NCBI RefSeq assembly: GCF_014653215.1
Contig: NZ_BNAI01000002.1
Location: forward strand, 62,001 to 126,000
Direction: 5' to 3'
DNA from: Pseudolysinimonas yzui
Lineage (GTDB): Bacteria > Actinomycetota > Actinomycetes > Actinomycetales > Microbacteriaceae
DNA: 64,000 nucleotides
The first letter of the stretch is position 1, and every line of letters begins with the position of its first letter. The notes below the pieces were generated by a model that made no database searches, was not told the DNA's origin, and saw only the letters and a program-made list of their open reading frames with translations. Of this stretch, positions 43,111 through 52,394 are shown piece by piece. The position numbers and the translations under genes were made by a program.

Positions 43111-43848
43111 TCAGAGGTCGCGCAACGGCGACTCGTGCGCGGTCGCGGGGGCGACCACCGGCCCGACCGGACGCGCCCACTCGACGGCGTTGGCGAGCAC
43201 CCGCCGCACCTGCGGGTGGTAGTACACCGGGAACGCCTCGTCTCCCGGGCTGAAATAGAAGACGCGTCCACGACCGCGGCGGTAGGTGACGCCCGACCGG
43301 AACACCTCGCCCCCGGCGAAGGTACTGGCGAACACCAGCTCGTCGGGCACCGGGATGTCGAAGGGCTCGCCGTACATCTCTTGCTCCGGGATGACGACCG
43401 GATGCTCGATGCCCGCCGCGATGGGATGCGTCGGGTCGATGGTCCAGACGAGTTCGCGCTCCCCGGTGTTGCGCCACTGGAGCGAGCAGGTCGTGCCCAT
43501 GAGCCGGATGAACACCTTCGAGTAGTGACCCGAGTGCAGGACGATCAAGCCCATGCCGCCCTGCACGCGCGCGACGACCCGCTCGACCAGGGCGTCGTCG
43601 ACCTCGTCGTGCGCCATGTGGCCCCACCAGAGCAGCACGTCGGTCTGATCGAGCACCTCGGGCGGCAGCCCCTGGCCGGGCTCGGCGAGCGTGGCGGTGC
43701 GGATGTCGGCGCCGCCGAGCAGCCCGGTCAGCCCCTCGGCGATCGCGCCGTGGATGCCGTCGGGGTAGGTTCCGGCCATCTCGGGCTTGGTGCGTTCGTG
43801 CACGCCCTCGTTCCAGACGGTGACGCGCAGCGGCGCGGAGCCGGTCAT
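43111..43848 (-). CDS. ThuA-domain (trehalose-utilisation type) protein
   Basis: A 245-residue protein of the ThuA family, a class-I-glutamine-amidotransferase-like fold. Typical segments are [12 protein letters not shown] at the N-terminus, [34 protein letters not shown] and [20 protein letters not shown]. ThuA proteins occur in sugar clusters and are linked to 3-keto-sugar metabolism, although their reaction is poorly known. The ATG at 43848 overlaps the stop of the preceding isomerase gene. It is the last gene of the six-gene operon that starts at 49402. Confidence 0.82.
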   Translation of the reverse strand: MTGSAPLRVTVWNEGVHERTKPEMAGTYPDGIHGAIAEGLTGLLGGADIRTATLAEPGQGLPPEVLDQTDVLLWWGHMAHDEVDDALVERVVARVQGGMGLIVLHSGHYSKVFIRLMGTTCSLQWRNTGERELVWTIDPTHPIAAGIEHPVVIPEQEMYGEPFDIPVPDELVFASTFAGGEVFRSGVTYRRGRGRVFYFSPGDEAFPVYYHPQVRRVLANAVEWARPVGPVVAPATAHESPLRDL

Positions 43849-44639
43849 CGCTTCAGCAATCCGGCGACCCGGGGCAGTACGTCGGCCGGCGGTCCGCTCA
43901 GCCCGCATTCCATCGCGAGCCAGCCGTCGTATCCGATGTCGTCGAGCGCCGCGAGCGTCTCGTCCCAGTCGTAGTGTCCGGCGCCCGGCTCGAGACGGTT
44001 GCTGTCGCCGAGCTGCACATGCGCGATCCGGTCGCCCGCGTCGCGGATCGCCTGGCCGACGTCGGCCTCCTCGATCGACATGTGAAAGGTGTCCGCGATC
44101 ACCCGCAGGCGGGGGTCGGCGAGCTCGTCGACGACGCTCGATGCGTCGGCCAGAGTGTGGATCAGGTAGTCCTCGTAGCGGTTCAGTGGCTCCAAGTAGA
44201 TGACGGTGTCGACATCGGCGGAGGTCACCAGCGCCTGCCGAAGGGCGTCGAGCAGGAGCGCACGGGAATCCTCGTCGCTCCGGGGCGGGTCGAACGGCGG
44301 CAGCTTGGCCGAGAAGACGCCGAACGAGTTCGGGCAGACGATCCCGTGCGCTCCGGCGTGCCCGAGCGTGCGCAGGAAGCCGGCGAGCTCGCCGATCGCC
44401 ACCCGCCGACGGCCGGGGTCGAAGTCGCCCAGGAAGGCGCTCGGAAGCACGACGGCGCTCGGCATGACCACCCCGGCGTCGCGCGCCGCGCTCAGCTCCT
44501 CGGCGCGCCGCTCGAACTCGCCGGCGCCGACCGCGCCGAGTTCGATGCCGTCGAACCCGACCGAGAGTGCGAACGCGAACTTCTGCTCGAGCGTGTCGCC
44601 CTCGAGCATCCATTCCTGAGCGGCCAGCCGGAAGCTCAC
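43845..44639 (-). CDS. Sugar phosphate isomerase/epimerase (xylose-isomerase-like TIM barrel)
   Basis: A 264-residue TIM-barrel protein. Metal-site elements of the family are [34 protein letters not shown] with the Asp-x-x-His pair, [16 protein letters not shown] and a final Glu in GWLAMECG. Members isomerise or epimerise sugars, and some eliminate the aglycone from 3-keto-glycosides. The GTG at 44639 overlaps the dehydrogenase stop. The substrate is unknown; the context of oxidoreductases and ThuA suggests keto-sugar chemistry. Confidence 0.8.
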   Translation of the reverse strand: MSFRLAAQEWMLEGDTLEQKFAFALSVGFDGIELGAVGAGEFERRAEELSAARDAGVVMPSAVVLPSAFLGDFDPGRRRVAIGELAGFLRTLGHAGAHGIVCPNSFGVFSAKLPPFDPPRSDEDSRALLLDALRQALVTSADVDTVIYLEPLNRYEDYLIHTLADASSVVDELADPRLRVIADTFHMSIEEADVGQAIRDAGDRIAHVQLGDSNRLEPGAGHYDWDETLAALDDIGYDGWLAMECGLSGPPADVLPRVAGLLKR

Positions 44640-45676
44640 GAGGTCACCTCGAGCGCGACCTGCAGAACGTCGGGGCCGGCCTGGTCGAGCAGGTCGAACG
44701 CCTCGGCCGCCCGCTCGAGGGGAAAGGTATGCGTGATGAGCTCGGTGACGGCGATCCGCCCGGCGACAGCGAGTCCGATCGCGGTGCTGTCGAGCCGCAT
44801 CCGATCCCACCGGTGTTGCAGCGCCGGCGCGACCCCGGAGATCTGGCTCGCCACGACCTGAACGCGATTGTGGTGGAACTCTTCGCCGAGCCGCAGTCCC
44901 GCGCCGTCGCCTTGCATGAACCCGGCGACGCAGACCCGGGAGCTGTAGGCGACCGACCTGATCGCTTCGTGGAGGGCGGCGTAGTTGCCGGTGACCTCAA
45001 GACAGACGTCGGCGCCTCGTCCGCCGGTGAGGTCGCGGATGCGCTCGGCGACCTGGCCCTCGGCGACGTCGAGCGCGACGTCGGCTCCGAGGCGCAGCGC
45101 GAGGTCACGGCGCGCGGCGACGCCGTCGACCCCGATCACCCGGGCCCCGTTGAGACGAGCCAGCTGGGCGACGAGCTGCCCGGGCACGCCGAGCCCGAAC
45201 ACAGCCACCGTCTCCCCCACGTGGATGTCGGCATCCAACACCACGTTGAGGGCAATCCCGCCCATCTGCGAGAACATGCCGACGCGGGGGTCGGCCGCCG
45301 GGTCGAGCAGCCGCGGTCGAGCGTGCTCGGCGGTGAGCACCGTCTCGGAACGGTGTCCCCAGGTGCCCCACACTCGGTCCCCGGCCGTCACCCCGGTCAC
45401 CGCCGCACCGACCTCGACCACCTCGCCGACCTCTTCGTAGCCCCAGCCGTCGAGCGGGTACTCCAGCGTCGCGGCACCGTCGACGAAGAGCCGGCGCTCG
45501 TCGTCCCACCGCTTGGCGAGGTAGGGGTTGCTTCCTCGGTAGGCCGTCAGCTCCGTTCCGGCCGAGATGCCCGAGAACAGGGTGCGCACGCGCACCTCGT
45601 CGGGCCCGACCGCGAGGGCCGCCTCGTCGATCACCTCGAGCACTCGGGGCGACCGGAAACTCACGACTCTGGGCAT
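44636..45676 (-). CDS. MDR-family (zinc-type) sugar dehydrogenase
   Basis: A 346-residue medium-chain dehydrogenase/reductase. The Rossmann motif is [20 protein letters not shown]. The N-terminal catalytic domain has SGISAGTEL where zinc-dependent alcohol dehydrogenases carry a ligand Cys, and no structural Cys cluster is visible, so it is likely a zinc-free member of the SAGTE type. Such enzymes oxidise or reduce sugar carbonyls. The ATG follows the GH13-like gene by five bases and the end overlaps the isomerase start, so it is firmly within the operon. Confidence 0.78.
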   Translation of the reverse strand: MPRVVSFRSPRVLEVIDEAALAVGPDEVRVRTLFSGISAGTELTAYRGSNPYLAKRWDDERRLFVDGAATLEYPLDGWGYEEVGEVVEVGAAVTGVTAGDRVWGTWGHRSETVLTAEHARPRLLDPAADPRVGMFSQMGGIALNVVLDADIHVGETVAVFGLGVPGQLVAQLARLNGARVIGVDGVAARRDLALRLGADVALDVAEGQVAERIRDLTGGRGADVCLEVTGNYAALHEAIRSVAYSSRVCVAGFMQGDGAGLRLGEEFHHNRVQVVASQISGVAPALQHRWDRMRLDSTAIGLAVAGRIAVTELITHTFPLERAAEAFDLLDQAGPDVLQVALEVTS

Positions 45677-45681
45677 CTCGC

Positions 45682-47613
45682 TCAGCCTTTCAGGTGCACA
45701 TGCACGTAGTCGATGCCCGCGAAGCCCTTGCCGGCGTCGCGCTTCTCGATGCGGATGGTGTGTTCGCCGGCGGCGAGACCCGTGGCGCGGAACAGCAACA
45801 CCCCGTGGCGGGTGTGCTCGGCCAGCTGGCTGTGGGTGCCCTGCGAGACCCCGTCGATGAAGATCTCGACCTCGGCGGCACCGCCGGGCCCCACCGGACC
45901 TCGGACCTCGATGCCGGTGCCGGTGAACGCGATCTCGGCGAATCCATCGGTGGTCGATCCGCCGATCCGGCCGCCGCCATAGGCCGACCGGTCGGGCACC
46001 TCCGCCCAGTCGCTACCGGTGCCCCAGGCATCCGCCGCGCTGTCGACCATCGTCGTGGCGGCAGGCGGGTCCGCCGCGACGTCGAGGAAGAGCCAGCCGT
46101 GGCCGGGAATCGTCACAGTCAGCGAGCCATCCCGGATCGCCGGTCCCGGCTCTCCCGTGCGGAGGTCGGTCGTGGGCTGCGAGGGCCGAACGTCGCTCCC
46201 GGTCAGGTCCACCGTGATCTCGGTCGGCGTCGCCGCGAAGTTGAACACGTTGAGGGCGCTCGCGGAACCGTCGGCGCTGGTGCGCAGCAGCGCATAGCCG
46301 CTCGCCGCAGGACTCGCGGGCACCCGTTCGCGCCGCGCCCCGGGCGCCTCGGCCGGTGATGCGGCGAGCGCGGTCGTGACGTCGAAGAGCGCCTGCACGT
46401 CCGGAGCCGGGAGGGCGTCGATGAGCATCTGCTGGTCGATCGAGATCAACGCCCCCGACCCGCCTTGCACCGCGAGGTTGAACGCGCGCAGCGCACCCGG
46501 CTGGTCGGACTGCGTCGCGGGCGCCGAGCTGGTACGGCCGAGGAGGCGCCGGTGGTCGAGGAAGCTGACGTAGTGCGCCTCGAGCTCGTCGAGGGTCAGG
46601 TCGGGCGGATCCGCCGCGGCACCGAGCGCGAACGAGTAGTCGTCGGAGTCGGCGTTCAACATGATGTCGGTGTACCCGATGCGGTCCATCGCGGCTTGGG
46701 CATCGAAGGTTCCCATGCCCTCCGCGGTGACCCGCACCTGCCACTCGGGCCGGTACTCCTGCGGGTAGCGCACGAGCTCGGCGTGACGGAGTTCGCCCAC
46801 GCCGTCGACCCCACCCTCCTGGAATCCCCACATGGTCTGGGGCGCGTCGAGTTCGAAGCCCTGCACGCCGTTGTCCATCCAGAACCGCAGCACCTCGTGT
46901 GCGAACTCCATGGTGGCCGGACTCTCATAGTTCAGAGCGGGATGCTGCCAACTGGTCGCGTACCACCGTTGAGCGACCTCGCTGAAGGCCCAGTCGCCCT
47001 CCATCGGCCGCTCGATCTGGGACTCCAGCGGAGGCTGGGACGGCGGCGTCTCGCCGTTCGGCTCGCGCTCGTCCCAGAGGAAGAGCCGGCTGTGCCAGGA
47101 GTCCGTTCCCGCGGCCCGGTCCTTCTCGGCCTGGACGAAGATCGGGCTCGTCGCGTGGAGGTACAGCAGGGCGATGTACATCGTCACGGTGATGCCGCGG
47201 TCGTTCGCCGCGGTCACCATCTCGCGCCAGTCGTCGAGCGTTCCGTTCGCCGGGTCGAAATCCATCAGGTCGCCGGTCGCGGGCAGCCCGCGCCACTGCC
47301 CGGTGCTCGCGTACGGGCCGTACATCATGAGGTTGGTGATCCCGCGGTCGGAGAAGTAGCCCGCCTCGATCTGCTTCGTGACGCTCGCGAATGTCGTCGC
47401 GCCGTAATCCCAATGGCGGCCCATGAAGTCGAACGGTTCCGTCGCGGTGACGTAGATGTTCATCGTCGAGCCGCCTTCGGCGAACGGCTTGCCCGGTACC
47501 CCCGGCAGCGGCTTCCGGTTGGGTTCGCGCGAGAGCGCCCACCCCGCGCCTGCCGCGGCGAGCACGACGGTGCCCGCGGTCAGCCACGCGATCACCCGGG
47601 TCGGGGGCGTCAC
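45682..47613 (-). CDS. Membrane-anchored GH13-like alpha-amylase-family enzyme with C-terminal beta domain
   Basis: A 643-residue protein. An N-terminal hydrophobic anchor (VIAWLTAGTVVLAAAGAGWAL) without a lipobox Cys precedes a TIM-barrel catalytic region. GFELDAPQTMWG offers the GH13 nucleophile Asp, and VTAEGMGTFD is a candidate for the acid/base Glu; the usual NH/HD motif is less clear. A beta-sandwich from about residue 400 is followed by a lectin-like C-terminal domain (FTGTGIEVRGPVGPGG to the end). It should act at the cell surface on the oligosaccharide or glycoside imported by the adjacent permeases. The GTG at 47613 overlaps the permease stop. Confidence 0.7.
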   Translation of the reverse strand: MTPPTRVIAWLTAGTVVLAAAGAGWALSREPNRKPLPGVPGKPFAEGGSTMNIYVTATEPFDFMGRHWDYGATTFASVTKQIEAGYFSDRGITNLMMYGPYASTGQWRGLPATGDLMDFDPANGTLDDWREMVTAANDRGITVTMYIALLYLHATSPIFVQAEKDRAAGTDSWHSRLFLWDEREPNGETPPSQPPLESQIERPMEGDWAFSEVAQRWYATSWQHPALNYESPATMEFAHEVLRFWMDNGVQGFELDAPQTMWGFQEGGVDGVGELRHAELVRYPQEYRPEWQVRVTAEGMGTFDAQAAMDRIGYTDIMLNADSDDYSFALGAAADPPDLTLDELEAHYVSFLDHRRLLGRTSSAPATQSDQPGALRAFNLAVQGGSGALISIDQQMLIDALPAPDVQALFDVTTALAASPAEAPGARRERVPASPAASGYALLRTSADGSASALNVFNFAATPTEITVDLTGSDVRPSQPTTDLRTGEPGPAIRDGSLTVTIPGHGWLFLDVAADPPAATTMVDSAADAWGTGSDWAEVPDRSAYGGGRIGGSTTDGFAEIAFTGTGIEVRGPVGPGGAAEVEIFIDGVSQGTHSQLAEHTRHGVLLFRATGLAAGEHTIRIEKRDAGKGFAGIDYVHVHLKG

Positions 47614-48506
47614 CCTTTGAGTCCGATCGACGCGATTCCCCCGATGAGATACTTCTGCGCGACGAAATACAGCACGAGCACCGGGATGATCGTGATGAGG
47701 TTCGCCGCCATGAGCAGGTTGTACTCCGGGTTCTGCGTCGAGATGAACCCGGCAAGGCCGACCGCCGCCGTGAACTGCTCGTTGCGGTTCAGGTAGATCA
47801 CGGGCCCGAGCAGATCGTTCCAGGTGCTGAGGAAGGTGAACACGGCGCACACCGCGAGTGCCGGGCGGCTGAGCGGCAGGATGATCGACCAGAAGATGCG
47901 GAACGCCCCGGCGCCGTCCAATCGCGCAGCGTCGTCGAGGTCCTTCGGGATCGACTTCATGTACTGCCGGATGAGGAAGACGAAGAACGCCGAACCGGTG
48001 AACGACGGCACGATCAGTGGCAGGTAGGTGCCGTACCAGCCGAGCTCGTAGAAGAAGACGAACTGCGGGATCATCAGGCCCTGCCACGGGATGAGCATCG
48101 TGAGAATCACGATCGTGAAGATCACGTTGCGCCCGCGGAAGGTCATGCGGGCGAGGGGGTAGGCGACGAGGGCGCACGACACCACCGAGCCGAACACCAC
48201 GAAGAACTCGAGGAAGATCGTGTTGAACAGGTAGAGCGCGAACGGCCGCTGCGGGTTGAACAGCGCGCGTTCGAAGTTCTCCCAGTGCCAGAACTCGGTC
48301 GGGAACCACCGGGGTGGACTCGTGAAGATGCTCACATTGTCCGGCAGCAGGGCGACGGTCAGCATCCACCCCAGCGGAAGCATGATGAACGCGGACAGCG
48401 CGATGAGGCCGATGTAGACCACGCCTTTGCCGAGGCTCTCGCGCACGACGCTTCGACCGGCGCGCCTGCGGCGCCCGGGTCGCTCGATGGTCGCGGTCAC
48501 CGTCAC
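47610..48506 (-). CDS. Sugar ABC transporter permease (MalG type)
   Basis: A 298-residue inner-membrane permease with six predicted helices. The EAA loop that contacts the ATPase is KDLDDAARLDGAGAFRIFWS followed by IILPLSRPAL. The GTG at 48506 overlaps the stop of the MalF-type gene (GTGA). With the MalF-type protein and the lipoprotein at 40446 it forms a carbohydrate importer of the CUT1 type. The partner ATPase is not encoded locally. Confidence 0.93.
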   Translation of the reverse strand: MTVTATIERPGRRRRAGRSVVRESLGKGVVYIGLIALSAFIMLPLGWMLTVALLPDNVSIFTSPPRWFPTEFWHWENFERALFNPQRPFALYLFNTIFLEFFVVFGSVVSCALVAYPLARMTFRGRNVIFTIVILTMLIPWQGLMIPQFVFFYELGWYGTYLPLIVPSFTGSAFFVFLIRQYMKSIPKDLDDAARLDGAGAFRIFWSIILPLSRPALAVCAVFTFLSTWNDLLGPVIYLNRNEQFTAAVGLAGFISTQNPEYNLLMAANLITIIPVLVLYFVAQKYLIGGIASIGLKG

Positions 48507-49402
48507 TCCTCGTCCTGGTAGTGCACCCAGCGGTCCTGGGTCTTGAGCAGCACGATCACCACGACGGTTCCGATGAGGAACAGCACCATGCTGAGGGCCG
48601 CCGCGTAGCCCAGCCGGCCGTCGCGGAACCCGGCCTCCCAGAGGTAGATCAGGTAGAAGCGCAGCGAGTCGCCGCTCCGCCCGCGGTTGATCGTGAAGGC
48701 GGTGTCGAACACCTGGAATGCACCGATGATCGATGTGAGCAGCATGAAGAAGAGCGTGGGGGTGAGCAGCGGCATCGTGACGCTCCAGAACCGCCGCCAG
48801 GCGCCGGCCCCGTCGATCATCGCGGCCTCGTACAGCGTCGGCGAGATGTTCTGCAGGCCGGCCAGGTAGATGATCGCGCCGTTGCCCAGCACGCCCCACA
48901 GCCCGGTGATGACAAGTGCCTGCACGGCCCACGCAGGGTCCTGGAACCAGCCGGGCGGGTCGGAGACCCCGACCGCCCGCAGGAGGGTGTTGACCACGCC
49001 GCGGTCGGGGTTCAGCAGCAGGAGCCACAGGATGGCGACCGCGACGCCGCTCAACACCGACGGCATGAACAGGATGGTGCGGAAGAACCGGATCCCCCAC
49101 ACCCGCTGGTTGAGCAGCAGCGCGGTGGCGAGGCCGACGACGAGGTAGAGCGGAACCGAGAGCAGGAGGAAGAATCCGGTGATCCGCAGCGACAGCCAGA
49201 AGCGGTAGTCGTCCGTCAGCATCTCGGCGTAGTTGTCGAGACCCACCCACTCGATCGGATACCGGAGATTCCAGCTGGTGAAGCTCATCGCGAAGCCGAA
49301 GAGCGCGGGCCCGATCGTGAAGGCCGCGGCGCCGATCAGCCAGGGGAGGAGGAAGATCCACGGCGTCAGCGCGCGGCGCAGCCGGACGTTCGTCGCTTGC
49401 AT
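48503..49402 (-). CDS. Sugar ABC transporter permease (MalF/UgpA type)
   Basis: A 299-residue permease with six hydrophobic helices, beginning TPWIFLLPWLIGAAAFTIGP. The EAA loop is LYEAAMIDGAGAWRRFWSVT. It is the first gene of a six-gene operon (two permeases, GH13-like enzyme, dehydrogenase, isomerase, ThuA). The ATG at 49402 follows GGGAGAG. A TTGACG/TAGTTT promoter and the GCAAATGGATTTGC operator lie directly upstream, so the LacI regulator at 54209 probably controls it. Confidence 0.93.
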   Translation of the reverse strand: MQATNVRLRRALTPWIFLLPWLIGAAAFTIGPALFGFAMSFTSWNLRYPIEWVGLDNYAEMLTDDYRFWLSLRITGFFLLLSVPLYLVVGLATALLLNQRVWGIRFFRTILFMPSVLSGVAVAILWLLLLNPDRGVVNTLLRAVGVSDPPGWFQDPAWAVQALVITGLWGVLGNGAIIYLAGLQNISPTLYEAAMIDGAGAWRRFWSVTMPLLTPTLFFMLLTSIIGAFQVFDTAFTINRGRSGDSLRFYLIYLWEAGFRDGRLGYAAALSMVLFLIGTVVVIVLLKTQDRWVHYQDEE

Positions 49403-49415
49403 GGCTCTCCCTTGA

Positions 49416-49429
49416 GCAAATGGATTTGC
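49416..49429. promoter_or_regulatory. Sugar-locus LacI operator before the permease operon
   Basis: GCAAATGGATTTGC is the reverse complement of the perfect palindrome at 40415-40428. It sits immediately downstream of the -10 box of the permease promoter, an ideal place for a roadblock repressor. Confidence 0.7.
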
Positions 49430-49431
49430 TA

Positions 49432-49460
49432 AAACTACTGCCGACCTCGGGAACCGTCAA
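49432..49460 (-). promoter_or_regulatory. Promoter of the permease operon
   Basis: On the minus strand TTGACG (49460-49455) and TAGTTT (49437-49432) are separated by exactly 17 bases. The operator palindrome begins two bases downstream of the -10 box. Confidence 0.65.
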
Positions 49461-49497
49461 GCGCGGCTCGGATTCCGCCCGAGTCGGGTGCCTGGTC

Positions 49498-49526
49498 TTG
49501 ACACACTGCGCCCCCAGCGGCAGAGT
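49498..49526 (+). promoter_or_regulatory. Promoter of the isomerase/oxidoreductase operon
   Basis: A consensus TTGACA at 49498-49503 is followed after 17 bases by CAGAGT (49521-49526). Transcription would then start at about 49533-49534, the first base of the ATG, which suggests a leaderless message. Confidence 0.5.
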
Positions 49527-49529
49527 GAT

Positions 49530-49543
49530 CCAAATGGATTTGC
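49530..49543. promoter_or_regulatory. Sugar-locus LacI operator spanning a start codon
   Basis: CCAAATGGATTTGC has 13 of 14 bases of the locus operator. The ATG of the isomerase gene (49534-49536) lies inside it, so DNA-binding site and first codons coincide. Confidence 0.6.
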
Positions 49544-50280
49544 AGTCACGACCATCCCTCCAGCTCTACTCCGTCCGACGAGAGTTCGAGGCCGACCCCC
49601 GCGGGACGCTCCGCCGTGTTGCGGAACTCGGTTATGAGTCCGTCGAGGTGGTCGGGTTCTCGGGGCGCGCCGACCTCTTGGCCGGACTCCTCCAAGAAAG
49701 CGGGCTGCGCGCGATCTCCGGTCACGCGCACCTCGTCGGTGTGCCCGATGTGGAGGCGATCATCCGGGACGCGCAGATTCTCGGGCTGAACGCCGTCATC
49801 GACCCGGCGATCCCCCGCGAGCGCTGGAGCACTCGGCACGACATCGAAGAATCAGCACGCGGATTCGCGGCGGTCGCCGAAATCGCGGCGGCGGCCGGTC
49901 TCGAAGTCGGCTATCACAATCACGAGTGGGAGCTGCAGTCCGTCATCGACGGCCGTCCGGCGCTGGAAGTCTTCGCCGAAGTCCTGGACCCCCGCGTCGT
50001 TCTCGAGGTCGATACCTTCTGGGCGGAGGTCGGCGGGGTCTCGGCGCCGGGGCTCCTCAGCCGGCTCGGCGACCGCGTCCGCTACCTCCACTTGAAGGAC
50101 GGACCCCTCACCCGCGACACCATTTCGCAGCTGCCCCTCGGCCAGGGCGCCGTCGACGTCCCCGCCGTGCTCGCGGCCGCACCCCGGGCGCATCGCATCG
50201 TGGAGTTCGACGATCATGACGGTGACATCTTCGCGGCTGTCGAAGCGTCGCGCCGATTCCTGGTCGATCGCGCCGCATGA
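49534..50280 (+). CDS. Sugar phosphate isomerase/epimerase (second xylose-isomerase-like barrel)
   Basis: A 248-residue TIM-barrel protein starting LQLYSVRREFEADPRGTL, a typical opening for this family. Metal-site segments are LEVGYHNHEWEL, VVLEVDTFWAEVGG, VRYLHLKDGPL and the last Glu in RIVEFDD. It belongs to the group often encoded beside Gfo/Idh/MocA oxidoreductases. The ATG at 49534 lies within an operator and has no ribosome site, in line with a leaderless transcript. It heads a plus-strand operon that ends with the LacI regulator. Its stop overlaps the first oxidoreductase start. Confidence 0.8.
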   Translation: MDLQSRPSLQLYSVRREFEADPRGTLRRVAELGYESVEVVGFSGRADLLAGLLQESGLRAISGHAHLVGVPDVEAIIRDAQILGLNAVIDPAIPRERWSTRHDIEESARGFAAVAEIAAAAGLEVGYHNHEWELQSVIDGRPALEVFAEVLDPRVVLEVDTFWAEVGGVSAPGLLSRLGDRVRYLHLKDGPLTRDTISQLPLGQGAVDVPAVLAAAPRAHRIVEFDDHDGDIFAAVEASRRFLVDRAA

Positions 50281-51374
50281 GCCGGGTCGGAGTCGGGATC
50301 GTCGGCGCGGGCGTGATCAGCGAACAGTATCTGCGCAATCTCTGCGCCTTCCCGGACGTCGAGGTACTGTTCGTGGCCGACCTGGATGCCGGGAGGGCCG
50401 CGGGCCGCGCCACGGCCTTCGGCATCCCCACCAGCGGCAGCGTCGAGCAGCTGCTGGCGGACGATCGCGTGGAGATCGTCGTCAACCTCACCGTGCCCGT
50501 CGCCCACGTTGATGTCGGAGTCGCGGCGCTGGAGGCTGGCAAGCACGTCTGGATCGAGAAGCCGTTCGCCATCGACCGCGCTGGTGCCGAACGCCTCCTG
50601 GCCACCGCGACAGCGTCCGACCGCCGGCTCGCGGGCGCGCCGGACACGTGGCTCGGTCCCGGCCTGCAGGCCGCACGCCGGCTCATCGACGAGGGCGCCA
50701 TCGGCCGGCCAACCGCGGCGTCCGCGGTGTTCCAGAGCGCTGGTCCGGAGCCGTGGCATCCCAACCCGGACTTCTACTACCAGCCGGGTGGGGGGCCCTT
50801 GCTCGACATGGCCCCCTACTATCTCACCGCCCTGGTGCAGCTGGTGGGACCGATCTCGCGGGTGTCGGCATTGGCATCCAGCGCACGATCGGAGCGTGTC
50901 ATCGGTTCAGGGCCCCGCCAGGGCGAGCGAGTGCCCGTCGAGACGCCCACCCACTACGTCGCGCTTCTCGAGTTCGCCGCCGGGCTGGTCGCGCAGGCGG
51001 TCTTCAGTTTCGACGGGCACGGTCACGGAAACAGCCGCGAACTCGTGGTGTCGGGCAGTGTCGGGCACCTCGAACTGCCGGATCCGAATGAGTTCGACGG
51101 AGCATCGACTCTCCGGGTGCCCGGCCGGGAAGCCGTCGTGCACTCACTCTCGCCCGCCGGATTCTCGCGCGGAGTCGGGGTGCTCGAGCTGGCTCGCGCC
51201 GTGCGCGGCGGAGTGCCCGAGCGGGCGGGCGCCGCCCTGGTCGGTCACGTGCTCGACGCGGTGTTCGCGATCGCCGAGTCCGCCGAAACCCGCGCGGTGG
51301 TCGAGGTGACGTCGACCGTCGAACGGGCGGCCCCGCTTCCCGTCGGGTGGGACCCGTTCGTGCGGACGGTCTGA
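50277..51374 (+). CDS. Gfo/Idh/MocA-family oxidoreductase (1)
   Basis: A 365-residue NAD(P)-dependent sugar oxidoreductase. The Rossmann start is VGIVGAGVISEQYL and the conserved EKP Lys is in VWIEKPFAID. In the C-terminal domain the motif GGGPLLDMAPYYLTALVQL has Tyr where many members carry a catalytic His, a variation seen in one subgroup. It is coupled to the isomerase gene by ATGA. Members oxidise or reduce C3 of sugars and glycosides; direction and substrate are unknown. Confidence 0.85.
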   Translation: MSRVGVGIVGAGVISEQYLRNLCAFPDVEVLFVADLDAGRAAGRATAFGIPTSGSVEQLLADDRVEIVVNLTVPVAHVDVGVAALEAGKHVWIEKPFAIDRAGAERLLATATASDRRLAGAPDTWLGPGLQAARRLIDEGAIGRPTAASAVFQSAGPEPWHPNPDFYYQPGGGPLLDMAPYYLTALVQLVGPISRVSALASSARSERVIGSGPRQGERVPVETPTHYVALLEFAAGLVAQAVFSFDGHGHGNSRELVVSGSVGHLELPDPNEFDGASTLRVPGREAVVHSLSPAGFSRGVGVLELARAVRGGVPERAGAALVGHVLDAVFAIAESAETRAVVEVTSTVERAAPLPVGWDPFVRTV

Positions 51375-51377
51375 CCG

Positions 51378-52394
51378 ATGATCGGGGTCGGAATCGTCGG
51401 GCTCGGGCCGGCGACCCAGGCGATCCATCTGCCGACCCTCGCCCGGCTCGCGGATGAGTTCCGGGTGGTCAACGTCGTCGATATCGACGAGGCGACGGCG
51501 CGTGCCGTGGCGGATCCGATCGACGCTGGCTGGTCGACGTCGTTCGGGCAGCTCTTGGCCGACGAGCGCGTGGATGTCGTGGCGGTCTGCAGCCCCCACG
51601 CTCTTCACGTCGCGCACGTGATCGCGTCGCTCCAGGCAGGCAAGGCGGTGTTGTGCGAGAAGCCGCTGACCATGGATCTCGCGGGGCTGGCGGCGCTTCG
51701 TGAGGCGGCCGGAGGTGCGACGGCGCCGCTGATGGTCGGATGGATGCACGCCTACGACCCTGTCGTGGAAGCGGCGATCAGCTCGTGGAGCGCCGACGGG
51801 AATCGCGCGAGTGCGCTCCGGGTGTCGACGGTTCTGCCCCCCAACCACCGCTTCGAGGATGCCGCGACCGAGGTGCTTCCGCGCGCTCCGGCGACGGCCG
51901 GCGGAGGCGAGCCCGCGCTCCGCGAGGCGCTGCTCACCCTCGCGATCCACGACCTTCCTCTCGTCCGCCGTCTGCTGCCCGACCTCTCCGCTCCGCTGCA
52001 GATCACGCACGCTTCCTGGCGCGCGCCCTGGGGGTATCTGGTGCTCGGTCGGATCGGCGAGACGCGGGTCGAGCTGCACGCGTCGCTCGGTCAGCCAGGG
52101 GGACCGGCCTGGACCCTGGAGGCGATCTCGCCCACGGCGAGCCTCACCCTCGACTTTCCCCCTTCCTATGTTCATGTCGGGTCGGCGACGTCGCGGCTGG
52201 CCCGGGCCGGCGGTCGCGTCGACGAGCAGACGGCGGCTCCCGAAGACGGTTACGACGGGGAGTGGCGGCGGATGGCAGCGGCGATTCGCGAGGGTGCCGT
52301 CGGTGCACTCGACGATGCGTTGCTCGACGCGGAGTTCGCCATCGCGCTGGCGGATGCGGCAGGCCGGTGGGTCGGGAAGGCGAGAGCCGCGTGA
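51378..52394 (+). CDS. Gfo/Idh/MocA-family oxidoreductase (2)
   Basis: A 338-residue protein. The N-terminal Rossmann domain is VGIVGLGPATQAIHLPTLAR, the EKP motif occurs in VLCEKPLTMD, and the C-terminal domain contains LTLAIHDLPLVRRLLPD, where a His is retained. It starts three bases after the first oxidoreductase gene and its stop overlaps the next gene's GTG. It is distinct from the other two copies, so the three are not recent duplicates and may act on different intermediates. Confidence 0.82.
   Translation: MIGVGIVGLGPATQAIHLPTLARLADEFRVVNVVDIDEATARAVADPIDAGWSTSFGQLLADERVDVVAVCSPHALHVAHVIASLQAGKAVLCEKPLTMDLAGLAALREAAGGATAPLMVGWMHAYDPVVEAAISSWSADGNRASALRVSTVLPPNHRFEDAATEVLPRAPATAGGGEPALREALLTLAIHDLPLVRRLLPDLSAPLQITHASWRAPWGYLVLGRIGETRVELHASLGQPGGPAWTLEAISPTASLTLDFPPSYVHVGSATSRLARAGGRVDEQTAAPEDGYDGEWRRMAAAIREGAVGALDDALLDAEFAIALADAAGRWVGKARAA

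Noticed and set aside
40446-49402. Missing transporter ATPase as evidence of a broken importer
   Set aside because: Many actinobacterial sugar importers of this type share one ATPase encoded elsewhere, so its absence is normal.
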